From contig JAFCMP010000334.1 in assembly GCA_017506865.1 (NCBI GenBank), positions 1,550,001-1,614,000 of the forward strand: a DNA stretch of 64,000 nucleotides, written 5' to 3'. A program made the position numbers and the translations under genes. The DNA is from Tribonema minus. Lineage: Eukaryota; Sar; Xanthophyceae; Tribonematales; Tribonemataceae. Shown here piece after piece: positions 24,031-34,800 of the stretch (within the stretch, counting starts at the first letter, position 1; each line of letters opens with the position of its first letter). Below the pieces are notes generated by a model. The model made no database searches and was not told the origin of the DNA. It saw only the letters and a list, made by a program, of their open reading frames with translations.

Positions 24031-24545
24031 GACGCCGTGTCGTGATGCGCTCCGACGAGGACCTTCTGTGTGTGAAGTGATACGATGCGCGTATCACACG
24101 TTGGCGCGATTTGGTTCCTCACCGGTGAAACACAGATCGATCAGCTTTCGCCGGAGGCTGGCTGCTGCTGCTGCTGAATGAATGGATGCACGTGACCTGA
24201 GTGCCGTTCAAAAAACCCCAACAAAGCTCTGCGTGACTGCGTTCTAGTGTGCACACGGTGCTCTCACACGCCGCCACCAATTCAAAGCTGTGGATTAACC
24301 CGAGAGACCCTCAACCGAACTGTCCACAACTGCCTCAACGGCGGATTTGAAACTTCAAGAAGTTTGGAAGTAGAGAAGGCCCTTGTTAAGGACTAGAGCA
24401 CTCTGAGCACGTGTAGGCGTCCTGCTCGGCTGCTGTCGCTGTAGTGCTGCTGCTGCTGCTGCTGCGCTAGCTGATTAGCAGCAGCGGTGTCCTTACATTA
24501 AGCCGGCAGCACGGGGTTATCTGCAAATCAACTTGGAAGTTCAGG
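24031..24545. other. Divergent intergenic region between GH26-like and VKOR genes
   Basis: The spacer of about 515 bp separates two start codons on opposite strands and should contain both promoters. It includes two short CTG runs (about 24163-24177 and 24446-24463). No promoter element could be identified with confidence. Confidence 0.5.
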
Positions 24546-27500
24546 ATGCACACAAGGCGGTGTTCACTGCCGTTCCTGCTGGCGTGTGCTTGCGGCGGCA
24601 CTCGTGCCTTGGTCCTGCGGCATCAGAATTTATTGCTAGGGCGGCCGTCTCGAACTCACGTCGCCCGGCCTGCGCTGCTACCACGACAGACCCGGCATCA
24701 TGTCACGAAGAGCAGCAGCGGATGCAGACACTGCATGACACTGGATGAATCAGCGGAGCAGGCTTCACTCGTGCACGACGTCTCGCCGGAAAACATTGAT
24801 CTGCAGGCGGCAGACCCCCAAGCACAAGCGAATGATCCAGTCACGGCAACAGCCGATGCTTCTGCCAGCAGCGTGGAGTTATGGAGCAGCCGGACACGAC
24901 AAGTCATGGGCGCTATGGCTCTGGTGGGCTTAGCAGAGAGCGCTCTTCTGTCTTACACCAAACTATTCAGCTCCGCAGGAGTCGCTGCTTTGTGCGGGCC
25001 AAGCGGGGGGTGCCATGACGTGCTGACCGGGCCTTACTCGAGGTGAGCATGGCATTCTTCATGTGCTGCAGCCACAGCACCGCACAATGCGTCGCTGGCA
25101 GCTCATGTGCTGCGCAGCTGCAGTAGATAGTGATCAGGTGTTGCAGTGCGCCTGCGCTGTCAACAACAGGTGCTGTTCATGGTATCATGAGTCACCAATC
25201 AAGTGCACTGATCACTCGGCTGTCAATGATGAGTACCATGGAATCATTGAATTCCATGATTCCATAGTATTTCCATGCACCTGGTTCTTCTCCGTGATGG
25301 CGCCTGGACGAGCGCCACATGCCAATTCATGTTGAAGCAGAGCCCTGGCCAGAGGTCCCAATCAGCGCAGCAGCGGTCGCTTCCCCAACAAATGTGGGGC
25401 AAGTGCACTTTCTGTTCTGCTTGGGGCAGCCAAGAAGCAGCAGCGCGAAGACGTCGCAGCGGGCTTCTTCGTCTGCCCCAAATGCCTCAATGGCAGCGTT
25501 AGCCGCCGTGGTACAGAAACAACACCCGCACTTGTATATGCCGTGCAGCTTCGCAGCGCTCTGCACAAGCGCTGCCGCCGCCACAGTGCAGCCTGCTGCT
25601 GCTGCCGCCGCCGTCGCACACGTGCGCTTCTCCACCGCCGGACCACCTCTCAGACGCATGCGCACGCCTCGCTAGACAGTCCTCGCCTTCTGCTTTGCAG
25701 CTACGCATGCTGGACCCTCCCCATTGCGCGTGTGTCCGATAATTCCACCAGCCCAGCTGTCAGTGCGTTGTACTGCGCCCGTACTGCCAGCTCTCTCTCT
25801 CGGGGCGTTCCTCTGTTGTGACAGTCACATCAGCCCTTGCACCTTCGGCCCCCTTGCTGATGTGCGTGCAGCTTCTTGGGAGTGCCACTGACAGTGCCGG
25901 CCATGGCTGCGTATGGTGCGGTGGCGGCGCTGGCGCTGGTGCCGCTGCTGCTGAGCAGCAGGGCGGCACGGGAGGCGGGCGCGGATGCTCAGGCGTTGGC
26001 AATGCAGGTATGCAGGTACATACAGATACTCACCGAGTTGGCTATCATTGCTCGCAGAGATACCAGCTGCGCGCGATCATTGAAACACGGTGCTGTGCTT
26101 GTGGCTCCCATCATCACTTGCAGAGCTTCCGGCTGTGCACAATCGTCGACAAAAGGGTTACGCGCATGTGGCGCCCGCTCTTGTGGCGAGCATGTATCGC
26201 TCGCAGATCTCGCAGTCCGTGGTACTGGCGCAGATGCAGGCGTTGAGTAGGTCGCAACTCGCTCTGAGCACATGTCACTCACGAAGTGCTGTGGCAGTTG
26301 ACACAGCGCATTGTCGTTGCTGGCAGGGATCTTGCGCTTGGTGACCGTTACTGTCGCGCACTGTCATGGGGAACGACCCTAGCCCTAACAGTGACGCTGA
26401 CCTCAACACGCACTTCAACTGTGCTCTGCACGGCACACCTCATCAGCGCCTGGTGGTGCGGCGTGATTCTGTTGCGGTAGCCATGCTCACCGCCGATTGC
26501 CACATTCACGTGCACTCTTTCAGCAACTGAAGCAGCACCCTGCGCAGGCTTCTATGTAGACGCTCACTCACCATGCTCTAAGTAAGCCTCTTCCGTGGCT
26601 CCCGCCTGCTTGATGCAAGTGGGATGTCGAGATGACCGTTGGTGTGAACCAGCACACCTTGTGACTTCCAACTCTTGAATATTAGAGAAAGAGAGAGAAA
26701 GCACTCCCCCCCCCCCCCCGTCTGAGCGGCATTCCCTTGCCCCCCCCCCCCCTTTGCACAGCGCGCTGCTGGCGTAGACGGGTGGACGCGCAGCTGGCTG
26801 CTGGTGATAACCACGGCCATGGCCACCTTCAGCGCGTACCTGATGGGCGTGCTGGCGTTCAGAATAGGGGCCTTCTGCCCGTACTGCTTCCTGTCGGTGA
26901 GTGCCGCACAGTCTTGGGCATAGCACTGTACTGTACACAGCACGCGCATGGTATCGTAAGGCAGTATGCGCATGGTGTTGTCAGATACGGTCTGGTATGA
27001 ATGAACACGCATCAAAAGATCGTAGAGCTCCACCTAGGTGACAAGGGATGGTTAGCCGCAAGTGCCTTCCACCAATAACCGTGGTCGCTGCTATGAATCA
27101 TACATACGGTAGGTACAGCATGCGGAGCGCTGCTGGGTGCGCCACCGTGCAGCGCTGTCATCGTGCGTGCACGTGCATGCTGGCTAGACCGCAACTCATG
27201 GCTGCAGCTTAGGGTTCGGTCAGGGTCTGGGGCGCATTGCCATTTGCTCTGCATTTAAGCCCACCCCCAGCCCCCCCCCCCCCCCCCCCTCCTGCCCCAA
27301 TGCCACCGTTGAGGGGGGTTGGCGGCCGTGCCCACGCGACATGTAGCCGTCGCCCGCCCTGCGCAGACGCATGCGGTCGGCGCATGCAGATGTGTGTGCA
27401 GTGTGGTCAGCAAGCGCTTGGCGCGCCTGTCGCGACGCGCTCAGGCGGTTTAAAAGTGGCTGACAGGAGAGTCACAGCTCGCGCCCCCACTGCCAGTGGC

Positions 27501-27706
27501 AACGCGCAGTCTTTCATCCCTCCGTGCTCAATACTTAGACGTGACTGAGCCAATGCTGGGGCGCAAGCGCAGATGTCTCAGCGCTAACGTGTAACTGGCG
27601 TTGTGGTCGGCTGCTGCTCCTGCCTGCCGCCGCCGTGGACGGGCGCGTCGCTGTCGTCTGGCGTGTGTGCCGTCGCTGCTGACCGCGCAGCTGCTGCCGC
27701 TGCCGC

Positions 27707-27738
<32 letters not shown>

Positions 27739-30562
27739 AGCGCGCTGCCGCTGCCGCCGCTGCTGCTGCCGCTGACGCTGCCGCCACTGCTGCCGCTGCT
27801 GCAGGCGGTGCTGTCCTTTGGCATGTGCGCCATCGCGTGGGTCAAGGGCGCCGTGCCGGGCAAGACGCGCGCGGCGGTCACAGGCCTGGCCACCGTGCTG
27901 ATCACTGCCATGGGGGCGCTGGGGGTGTTTGTCATCACCGAGATCACAATTTCAGACGTGAGCGACACCTCTGAGTGCATGTATGTAACGTATTGGCGTA
28001 AGGACGTATCGCTTGGAGCATCATGGGGTTTATTGCCCAGGCGCGAGGTGGCTGGCAGTCAGTTGCTGCGGGGTCGCTGGGGCGCATGTCTCGCTGCCAG
28101 CATCACCCATGTAAAATGTGATTTGAGTAGTTTAGTGCCCTGTATGTATGCTCGACATCGAACCTGCACGCGTGCTGGGCTGGTCACAGTACCAGTAGCT
28201 ACGCAAGCGTTCCGCTTTGTCTACCAAGTATGGAAGTACTCAGGACGCGACTGTTGGGTGTCCCTCTTTGCCACCGAGCGAACATCGCTCATGCGGCATC
28301 AACAATTGCGCTACCGTCCGCATTCAAATGAGCATGTGTACCTCCGAAGCAGTCCGCTTGCCTACGAGGCGCTCACGACACTACGCAGCCTGAGCGGCTG
28401 ATCACGTGTGTGTGATATTGACATTCCGCTGCCATCTGCACTGCGCGAATGCAGGCGGGCGCAGTGACGACGGAGGCGATGCGGCCACCGTCAATAAGCA
28501 CGGCCTCCACGCCGCAGTCCGTGCGGCTGGCCAAGCGTCTCGAGAAGCTCGACGCCGCCATGTACGGGGCCTACTGGTAAGAGTGACGTGCAGTCGCTGT
28601 GAAGTTGAGGATAAGTTCACACCTTTATTTTTGAACAAGCTCGATGCCGCCAGTATGGGGCGTACTGGTGAGAGTGACGTGCCGTCACTGTGAAGTTGAA
28701 GATGAGCACACACTACGCTTTGATGGAGAAGCAATGCCCGCCGTGTTCGGGCGTACTGGTGAGAGTGACGTGCTGCGATTATGAGCAGTTGTGAGCAGTT
28801 GCAGTTGAGCACACACACGTTCGCTGTGATGGAGAAGCAATGCCGCCATGATGGCGGCGCAGACTGGGGAGAGAGTGACACGCCATCGTCGTGCCTCGCC
28901 TTCCGATTGTATGTAGCAATGGCTGTTCACAACATGAGCACGTGAGTCACTTCAAATGGAGGAGGTCAGCGCCGTGCCGCCATCAACAGGGCATACTGGT
29001 CAGAGTGACGGGCCGTCGTCACAGGGCGCCTCTTTGACTCGCAGATTACATTGACACTTCAACTTGCAGTGTGAACTTGGCCTTGTTGCCGTGATATGTT
29101 GCCATGTGGCCACATGGGAAGGCGGTGCAGGGCGTTTAGTCATCAGGGGGACATCAGCGCATGTGAGCACAGAGTCCGCCGCTGAGCACGCACTCAAGCT
29201 CGCATGACGCGTCTTCTGGCTGATGGTGAAGGGCACAACGCTGCTGCAGGCTCGTTGTGGACTTTAGAGCCGCCGCCGCCTTCGCTGCTGCTCACCGGCC
29301 GCACTCTTGCTACTGTTGACGCTGCTGCTACTGCTGCTGCTGCTGCTGCTGCGGGCAGGTGCTCGCACTGCCACCACCAGAAGGAGCTCTTTGGAGCGGA
29401 GGCCTTTGCGCGCATCAAGTACGTGGAGTGCAGCACAAAGGTGAGGAAAACCTGGCATGAGGCGCCATCGCAAACGCAAGCTCTCAGCGCCGTGCACCCG
29501 ACTTGCTTCGATCAGGCCGACACTCAGGGAGGGCGCCGTGCTGCCACGAAGCACCTCGCTTTTGCAGCTGACATGCAGGAGCTGCGACAAAAGGCATCAG
29601 CACGATAGTGAAAGGCAGCATCGGCGAGAGTCGAATGCGACACTTGGCACGCCCTCACAGAAAGCAGTGCTCAGGGATGAGCGCCGCACAACTTGTCGCG
29701 GCTGATCTGCATCTCGTACCAAGCCATTTTTGCGCCGCGCCCACCGTACTTGTGCATACTCAACTGCGTCCGCCGCTCAACCTCGGCGCGGCCCGTGCCA
29801 CACGCGCCATGCATGCAACCGGCCGCCGTCAGTGCCGCGCACTCCGCTGTACGCTCACTGAGCACTGATGCTCTGCCCCTTTGTACTGCGCTCCGCTGTG
29901 CGCCTACTGAGCACTGATGCTCTGCCCCTTATGTGTGCGCGCACGCCCTCTGCCTCGCCGCAGGGGTGGCAAGAGCGCGCCGACGTGTGCCGCGCCGTCA
30001 GTGCCGCACACTCCGCTGTGCACCTACTTAGCACCGATGCTCTGCCCTTATTTGTGCGCGCGCGCGCCCTGCCTCGCAGCCGCAGGGGTGGCAAGCCGCG
30101 CCGCCCTCAGTGCCACTGCGCTCCGCTGTGCGCTTACTGAGCACTGATGCCCTGCCCTTGAAAAGATCAATGCGGGCGCCCGCATTTGTGTGTGAACAGT
30201 GCAGGTTCTTCAAGGCCGTTTACAGTCACCCTGTCGTTTATCGCTTCCTCTGCGCGTGCGCGCGCTGCCTCGCCGCCGCAGGGGTGGCAAGAGCGCGCCG
30301 ACCTGTGCCGCACCGTCAGTGCCGCACTCTCCACTAGTATGCTCACTGAGCACTGCTGCTCTGCCCCTTTGTCTGCGTGCGTGCTGCCCCTGTCTACGCG
30401 CGCGTCTCGCCGCAGGGGTGGCAAGAGCGCGCCGACCTGTGCCGCGCCAAGGACGTGCCGGGGTACCCCACGTGGGAGATCAACGGCGAGCTGTACCCCG
30501 GGGAGAAGTCGCTGGAGGAGCTGGAGCGCATCAGCGGCCTGGCCCCCTATAAGCAGCCGTAA
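24546..30562 (+). CDS. VKOR-thioredoxin fusion, plastid LTO1-like thiol oxidoreductase
   Basis: Seven exons join with perfect phase into 423 residues: 24546-25042, 25872-26007, 26762-26896, 27805-27957, 28455-28576, 29359-29440, 30416-30562 (TAA). The N-terminus (MHTRRCSLPFLLACACGG) looks like a signal peptide followed by an Arg/Ser-rich stretch, as in proteins sent to a secondary plastid. The VKOR part has the loop cysteines C150 and C156 (CGPSGGC), the active site CPYC at 250-253 and about four to five membrane helices. The C-terminal thioredoxin-like domain has WCSHC at 348-352, split by an intron, and the cis-Pro loop region GYPTWEINGE. The family re-oxidises lumenal protein thiols using quinone; Arabidopsis LTO1 does this in thylakoids for photosystem assembly. 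Introns 5 and 6 are packed with duplicated splice junctions. Confidence 0.92.
25236..25268. repeat. Short inverted repeat in VKOR intron 1
   Basis: ATGGAATCAT and ATGATTCCAT flank TGAATTCC, giving a perfect 10-bp stem hairpin. Related CATGGTATCATGA/TGAGTACCATG words lie just upstream. Confidence 0.6.
26380..26398. repeat. Telomere-like CCCTAA words
   Basis: ACCCTAGCCCTAACAGTGAC contains two near-telomeric hexamers in VKOR intron 2. It is one of several such short clusters. Confidence 0.4.
27690..27804 (+). repeat. CTG-rich tract directly before VKOR exon 4
   Basis: Interrupted (CTG)n/CCG repeats run for over 100 bp into the CTGCAG acceptor at 27804. The tract is open in the same frame as the exon (Leu/Pro-rich), so use of an upstream AG would add a hydrophobic Leu/Pro segment. 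Splicing at 27805 gives the family sequence CPYCFLS-AVLSFGMC and is preferred. Confidence 0.75.
28543..29030 (+). repeat. Five copies of the VKOR exon 5 / intron 5 junction
   Basis: The real junction is CCTACTG|GTAAGAGTGACG (28576/28577). Copies reading ACTG|GTGAGAGTGACG have GT at 28668 and 28759, a copy at about 28867 reads ACTGGGGAGAGAGTGACA (GT lost), and a copy at 28999 reads ACTG|GTCAGAGTGACG. The first two spacings are both exactly 91 bp. Upstream exon-derived bases (AAGCTCGATGCCGCCAGTAT against AAGCTCGACGCCGCCATGTA) and downstream GTGAAGTTGA are also repeated. Confidence 0.9.
29830..30450 (+). repeat. Four copies of the VKOR intron 6 acceptor plus exon 7 start
   Basis: The real acceptor is CGCAG|GGGTGGCAAGAGCGCGCC (exon from 30416). 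Copies with the same CAG|GGGTGGCAAG are placed so that the exon-equivalent bases start at 29964, 30086 and 30282. Copies 1 and 3 match about 28-34 nt of exon (to TGTGCCGC). Between copies sits CTGAGCACTG + ATGCTCTGCCC. All copies retain AG, so three decoy acceptors precede the true one. Confidence 0.9.
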
Positions 30563-31878
30563 TGCTGACAGAAGAGGAGGGGGGCGGCGGGGGGTCCACT
30601 TGAAGTTGGTGTGCCGCCTGCGGCTTACAGCGACGCATGCGGTGCTGCCTGCGCCATGCGGTACGGCGTACTGCAGGACTGCTCCACACATTTGCACAAA
30701 GATTGTTGGCGGGCTTGAGCGGCGACTGCCAACACATGCATATCAAATACTTCTAGCACATGGCGCCGCTGAGGACACTGGCGCGAAGCCATCACATTCA
30801 CACCAGTTTTTACACTACGGACAAATATGGAACACATCGATGACGAGGCTGCCAAACGGTTTGTGCGCTGCTTTGTTGCAATCATTCTGCTGGACTAAAT
30901 GCGTCAGAGCCCTTCTGTACGTCCCAGTTTGGCGTGAAACATCATGAAAAACAGTGGCGTCGATCATGAAGGGCCGCTGATCAGGTCATGATTTCCACGA
31001 CGACCTTTCAGGGTCGATGAAGGGAATATGGCGTGATTAAAGAAGGGCGAGAACATCTCAGCTAATCAGACGGCGCGGCCGAGCATAGTGCGTATGCCAA
31101 GGCACTCGGTGGCGAGGTAGCGGCTTGCGCTGCAGTCGTTGCGCGTGCCGTGGCCTGTGGGAACGCTGCTAGTGCCAGCAGCACCGCTCTGGCGCCGCAG
31201 TATGCGCTGCGTCGTCAGCGACCTCTGACGCAGGTCACATCCGATGAACCACAAATGCTTCTGTCGTATGGAACGCTGGCACGTGAATCACGCCAGAAAT
31301 TCATGGCTGTACAAGCCGTACAGAATCTTGTGTCAGTGCGCATATGAAATGGGAGCATCGCGGTCAAATGCCCCAGGCGCTGACAACGACCCTGCGCCTG
31401 CCTGCATGACGCAGTCTTTGCAAACAGGCGTATTAACACAGGCGGGAAAGAATGCATGCAGACTGATTGGCACCTCGCCGCTCAAGTTCAGCACCCCCAG
31501 CGCGCATCAGCCAGCGCTCAAGTAGCGCAGTGTTAAACAAAAAAGGCACAGGGTGACTGTTGTATTATCATGGGCAGTGGCTGCCTTGGCAGTTGCTGCG
31601 CAGTAGTGGCATGTTGAAGGCCGCTTTGAGCCCCCCTAGCCCGCCAGGCGCACCCCCCTAATAGTTGAAACCGTTGCATCCGGCACGAATGCTGTACAGG
31701 CGGTGCCTCCGCGTGCAGGGGCGACCAGCACCTCCAACTGCTGCCACAGGCAGCTGCTGCTGCACCGAAAATCACAAGCGCGTGCGCCCTGATACTGGCA
31801 AGCCACTCGGGGTCGGCATCAGCGCGCGTGTACAGCTGAGCGCTGCTGCAGCAGGGGAAGTTTAGGACTAAGCAGTGC
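30563..31878. other. Convergent intergenic region, no gene seen
   Basis: This spacer lies between the VKOR stop and the hydroquinone reductase stop. It contains palindromic ATCATGA/TCATGAT words at 30945-31000 and no supported exon. Confidence 0.55.
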
Positions 31879-31882
31879 TCAG
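31873..31882 (-). other. Over-represented decamer overlapping the stop codon
   Basis: The hydroquinone reductase stop TGA lies inside CTGAGCACTG, the decamer repeated throughout the window. Confidence 0.7.
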
Positions 31883-34800
31883 AAGCGGTCCCTGTCGTGC
31901 GGCTGCTTGAAGCTCGCCTCCGCATCGGGCCCCGCGGGCACGATGCTGAACGTGTTGAGGCGCGGGTGGCTCGTGTAATAGTGCGCCTTGATGTGCTCCA
32001 TGTTCACTGCGCAGCATGCGCGCGCGCATGGGGGGCGGGAGTCAGCGGAGAGTCACAAGCGTAGGCGCCAGCGCGGCATCTCCCGGGTGAAGTACAAGTT
32101 GAAGTTGAAGTTATAGTGATGCAGAGGCGCGTTCGCGTTTTGAAGGGGGTGTTGCCAGTGTGAATTCGGCATGGCAATGCGCGCTCTTGGGCAGGTCAGA
32201 TACCTATTCGGTACTTCTTGGAGTTCACAAAAAGGATGCACGTGCGCTCTTTAAAAAAAATATGCACCACGTTCACAGCCTACGCGCTTGTCAAGCATGT
32301 CAGAGCGGGAAGCGCTTGAGCACAGCGCACCCAAGCACGCTGATGACCCTGTGTGCGTGAAGTTCAATGAAAGCCAGCGCACACCTCTGCCTTCGTATCT
32401 GACTGACTGGATGGAGCTGGGTGTGCAACAAACTGCACAGCACGTGGCACACGCCACCAAGCATCCCTACATTACCAGGCACCTGGCAACATCACCTGCT
32501 GGCCATCAAACGACATATGATCACCGCACGGCCACAAGCATGCACTCCGCGCTTGAGGTACATTTGACTTTTCTCAGGTAACTATGGACTTTTATTGAAA
32601 ATAAGTCGGTCTGTGCTGCAAACAGCACTGCTCGACACTTGATTAAAGCACAGCAAATGTGTGAAACAGCAGACATGCACGAATCCGACTCCGACTCTCT
32701 CTCACCCGTCTCCGCGACGCCGGGCATCTGGTAGATCTCGCGCACGTAGTTGAGGATGTTGGGGTAGTCGGCGATGCGTCGCTTGTTGCACTTGAAGTAC
32801 ACCTCGTACACCTCGTCGAAGCGCGCGAGCGTTACGAACAGGCGCACGTCCGCCAGCGTGAAGCGGTCGCCTGCGGCGCAACCCCACAGCAGTATATGTG
32901 CATGTATATTATATGAGCAATGTGCACAACTGATCATGGTGCCGCTTGAGCAGTTGATGATGTCACGGGTGGGTACGTATATATGAACGGCACGTACACC
33001 TGATGACAACGCCGCACATGCTGCACGAGCAATGGGGTGATGTCATGCGGCTGATTGATGGCGGCGGCGCGTGAGGAGTGGCAGGCGCTTCGAACGCCCC
33101 AGTCGTAAGAGTGAGGGGGGACAAGCCCTGCTGTGCCTGCAATTTCCAGATCTCGGTGAGGCACGCCCCACATGCTGTGCCAACCGACTGCGCGCCGAGC
33201 ACATGCTGCAATCACGTCCACGCTTGTATGCCATGAGGTAAACTCGACCACATCATGCTGCACTTTCACCGATGTCTGCGACATGCATCGCAGCGACAAC
33301 CCCGTGTGCGAATGAAGGCACTTGCGGCTAACCACTCCCTCTCACCTGAAGCTCGGCGATCTTTTGATTCGGTTCCATGCAGCGAATGGATGGCGCTTGG
33401 CCTACGGAGCGGTGCCGTCTCACCGGCGATGTAGCGCTGCTTGCTGAGGATGGCCTCTGCCCTGTCGAGCGCGTCAAACACGGCTTTCACCGCGACGTAC
33501 ACACATGCCACACCGCTGCTCGCACTAAACTCGTACCCTGTCTACCCGTTTCACCTCAACTACAGTTTGAACGGGTAGAGTTTGCTCGATCACCCTGAGC
33601 GCTGCCGCCTCACCTGCGATGTAACGCTGCTTGCTGAGGATGGCCTCTGCCTTGTCCAGCGCGTCAAACACGTCCTTCACCGCGACGTCGTACGCCTGCT
33701 GCGACTGCGCGAACCCGCAGCGGTAGACGCCGTTGTTGATGCTGCAGCGGGAGATGTGACAAGCGTCAGCGAGCGAGGAGTCAGTAAAGGGGCGCGAATT
33801 TTCAACTTCCCAGCGCCCTCTGAAACATGGGGCTACATTGTCGATGCTGCAACGCGGAGGGTTAGGGTTAGGGTTAGACAACACGAGGCGTCACTGAGCA
33901 AGGGTCAGCACGGGCGTGAATGTTCAACTTCCCTGCGCCCATTGAACAACATGGGCTACATTGGTTGATGCTGCAATGAGATACCGGGGGGCGTCAGCGA
34001 AAGGGGGGGTCAGGACAAGCGCGTGAATGTTCAACTTCCCTTCGCCCTCTGATGAACATCGGCGTTGCCGCGCCACAACCACACCTTCACAAAGCCACGA
34101 CCACACCTTCACAGTATGTTTCGTAGCAGTCGTGCTCTGCATCAAAAGACAACTGCATCTCATCGCATGTCCCAAAATGTCCTTCACATGTGTGTGAGAG
34201 AGAGAGACTTCCCTCGTGACTGCGCGTGCCCGCTGCAAGAGGTGCAGCACGCGCAGAACTTCGTGGTCGACGCTTCGATTCCAGTAGCACCACCCTGAAA
34301 CAAGGCTCATCCAGCTGAGTAGTACTTCAAAGTATCACACAACGAAAGCACATGAGCACGCGCGCCTCACCCGGGGTACACCCAGCTATTAGCCTCTTCC
34401 TGCGCAGCCTTGAGATCGGCGGGGTCCAGGTCAAGCTTGGGGTTGGTGCCGATGTCGGTGAACTCCGCATTGAGCATCTCAATGATCTCGGAGCTCTCGT
34501 TGTTGACAATGGTGCGCGTCTTCTTGTCAAACAGGATCGGCACCGTGTACTTGCCTGCGCGGCAGAGGACGGCGGCGGTAAAACGATGAGCGTTGTTGCG
34601 CGCCTTCGTGAGAGGGACACTTCTAGGTAAGGGTTGGCGTACTTCAATTCTACGCGTTTTTCCTGATTTAACGCGTCTTTTGCACCAGCTGTACCACTCT
34701 ATAGCAACAGCCGTTTCGGGCGTTCCGCACATGTGTTGCGCGCAAAGGAGCGTTCTTGGCAAGCGCACCTCAGTGCATACACAACACCAACTTCCACAAT

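Noticed and set aside
27584-27787. Poly-alanine and poly-leucine open frames
   Set aside because: They are translations of the CTG/CCG tract in other frames.
28543-30450. CRISPR array or prokaryotic repeat locus
   Set aside because: The repeats are diverged copies of a eukaryotic exon-intron junction with uneven spacing and no unique spacers of constant length.
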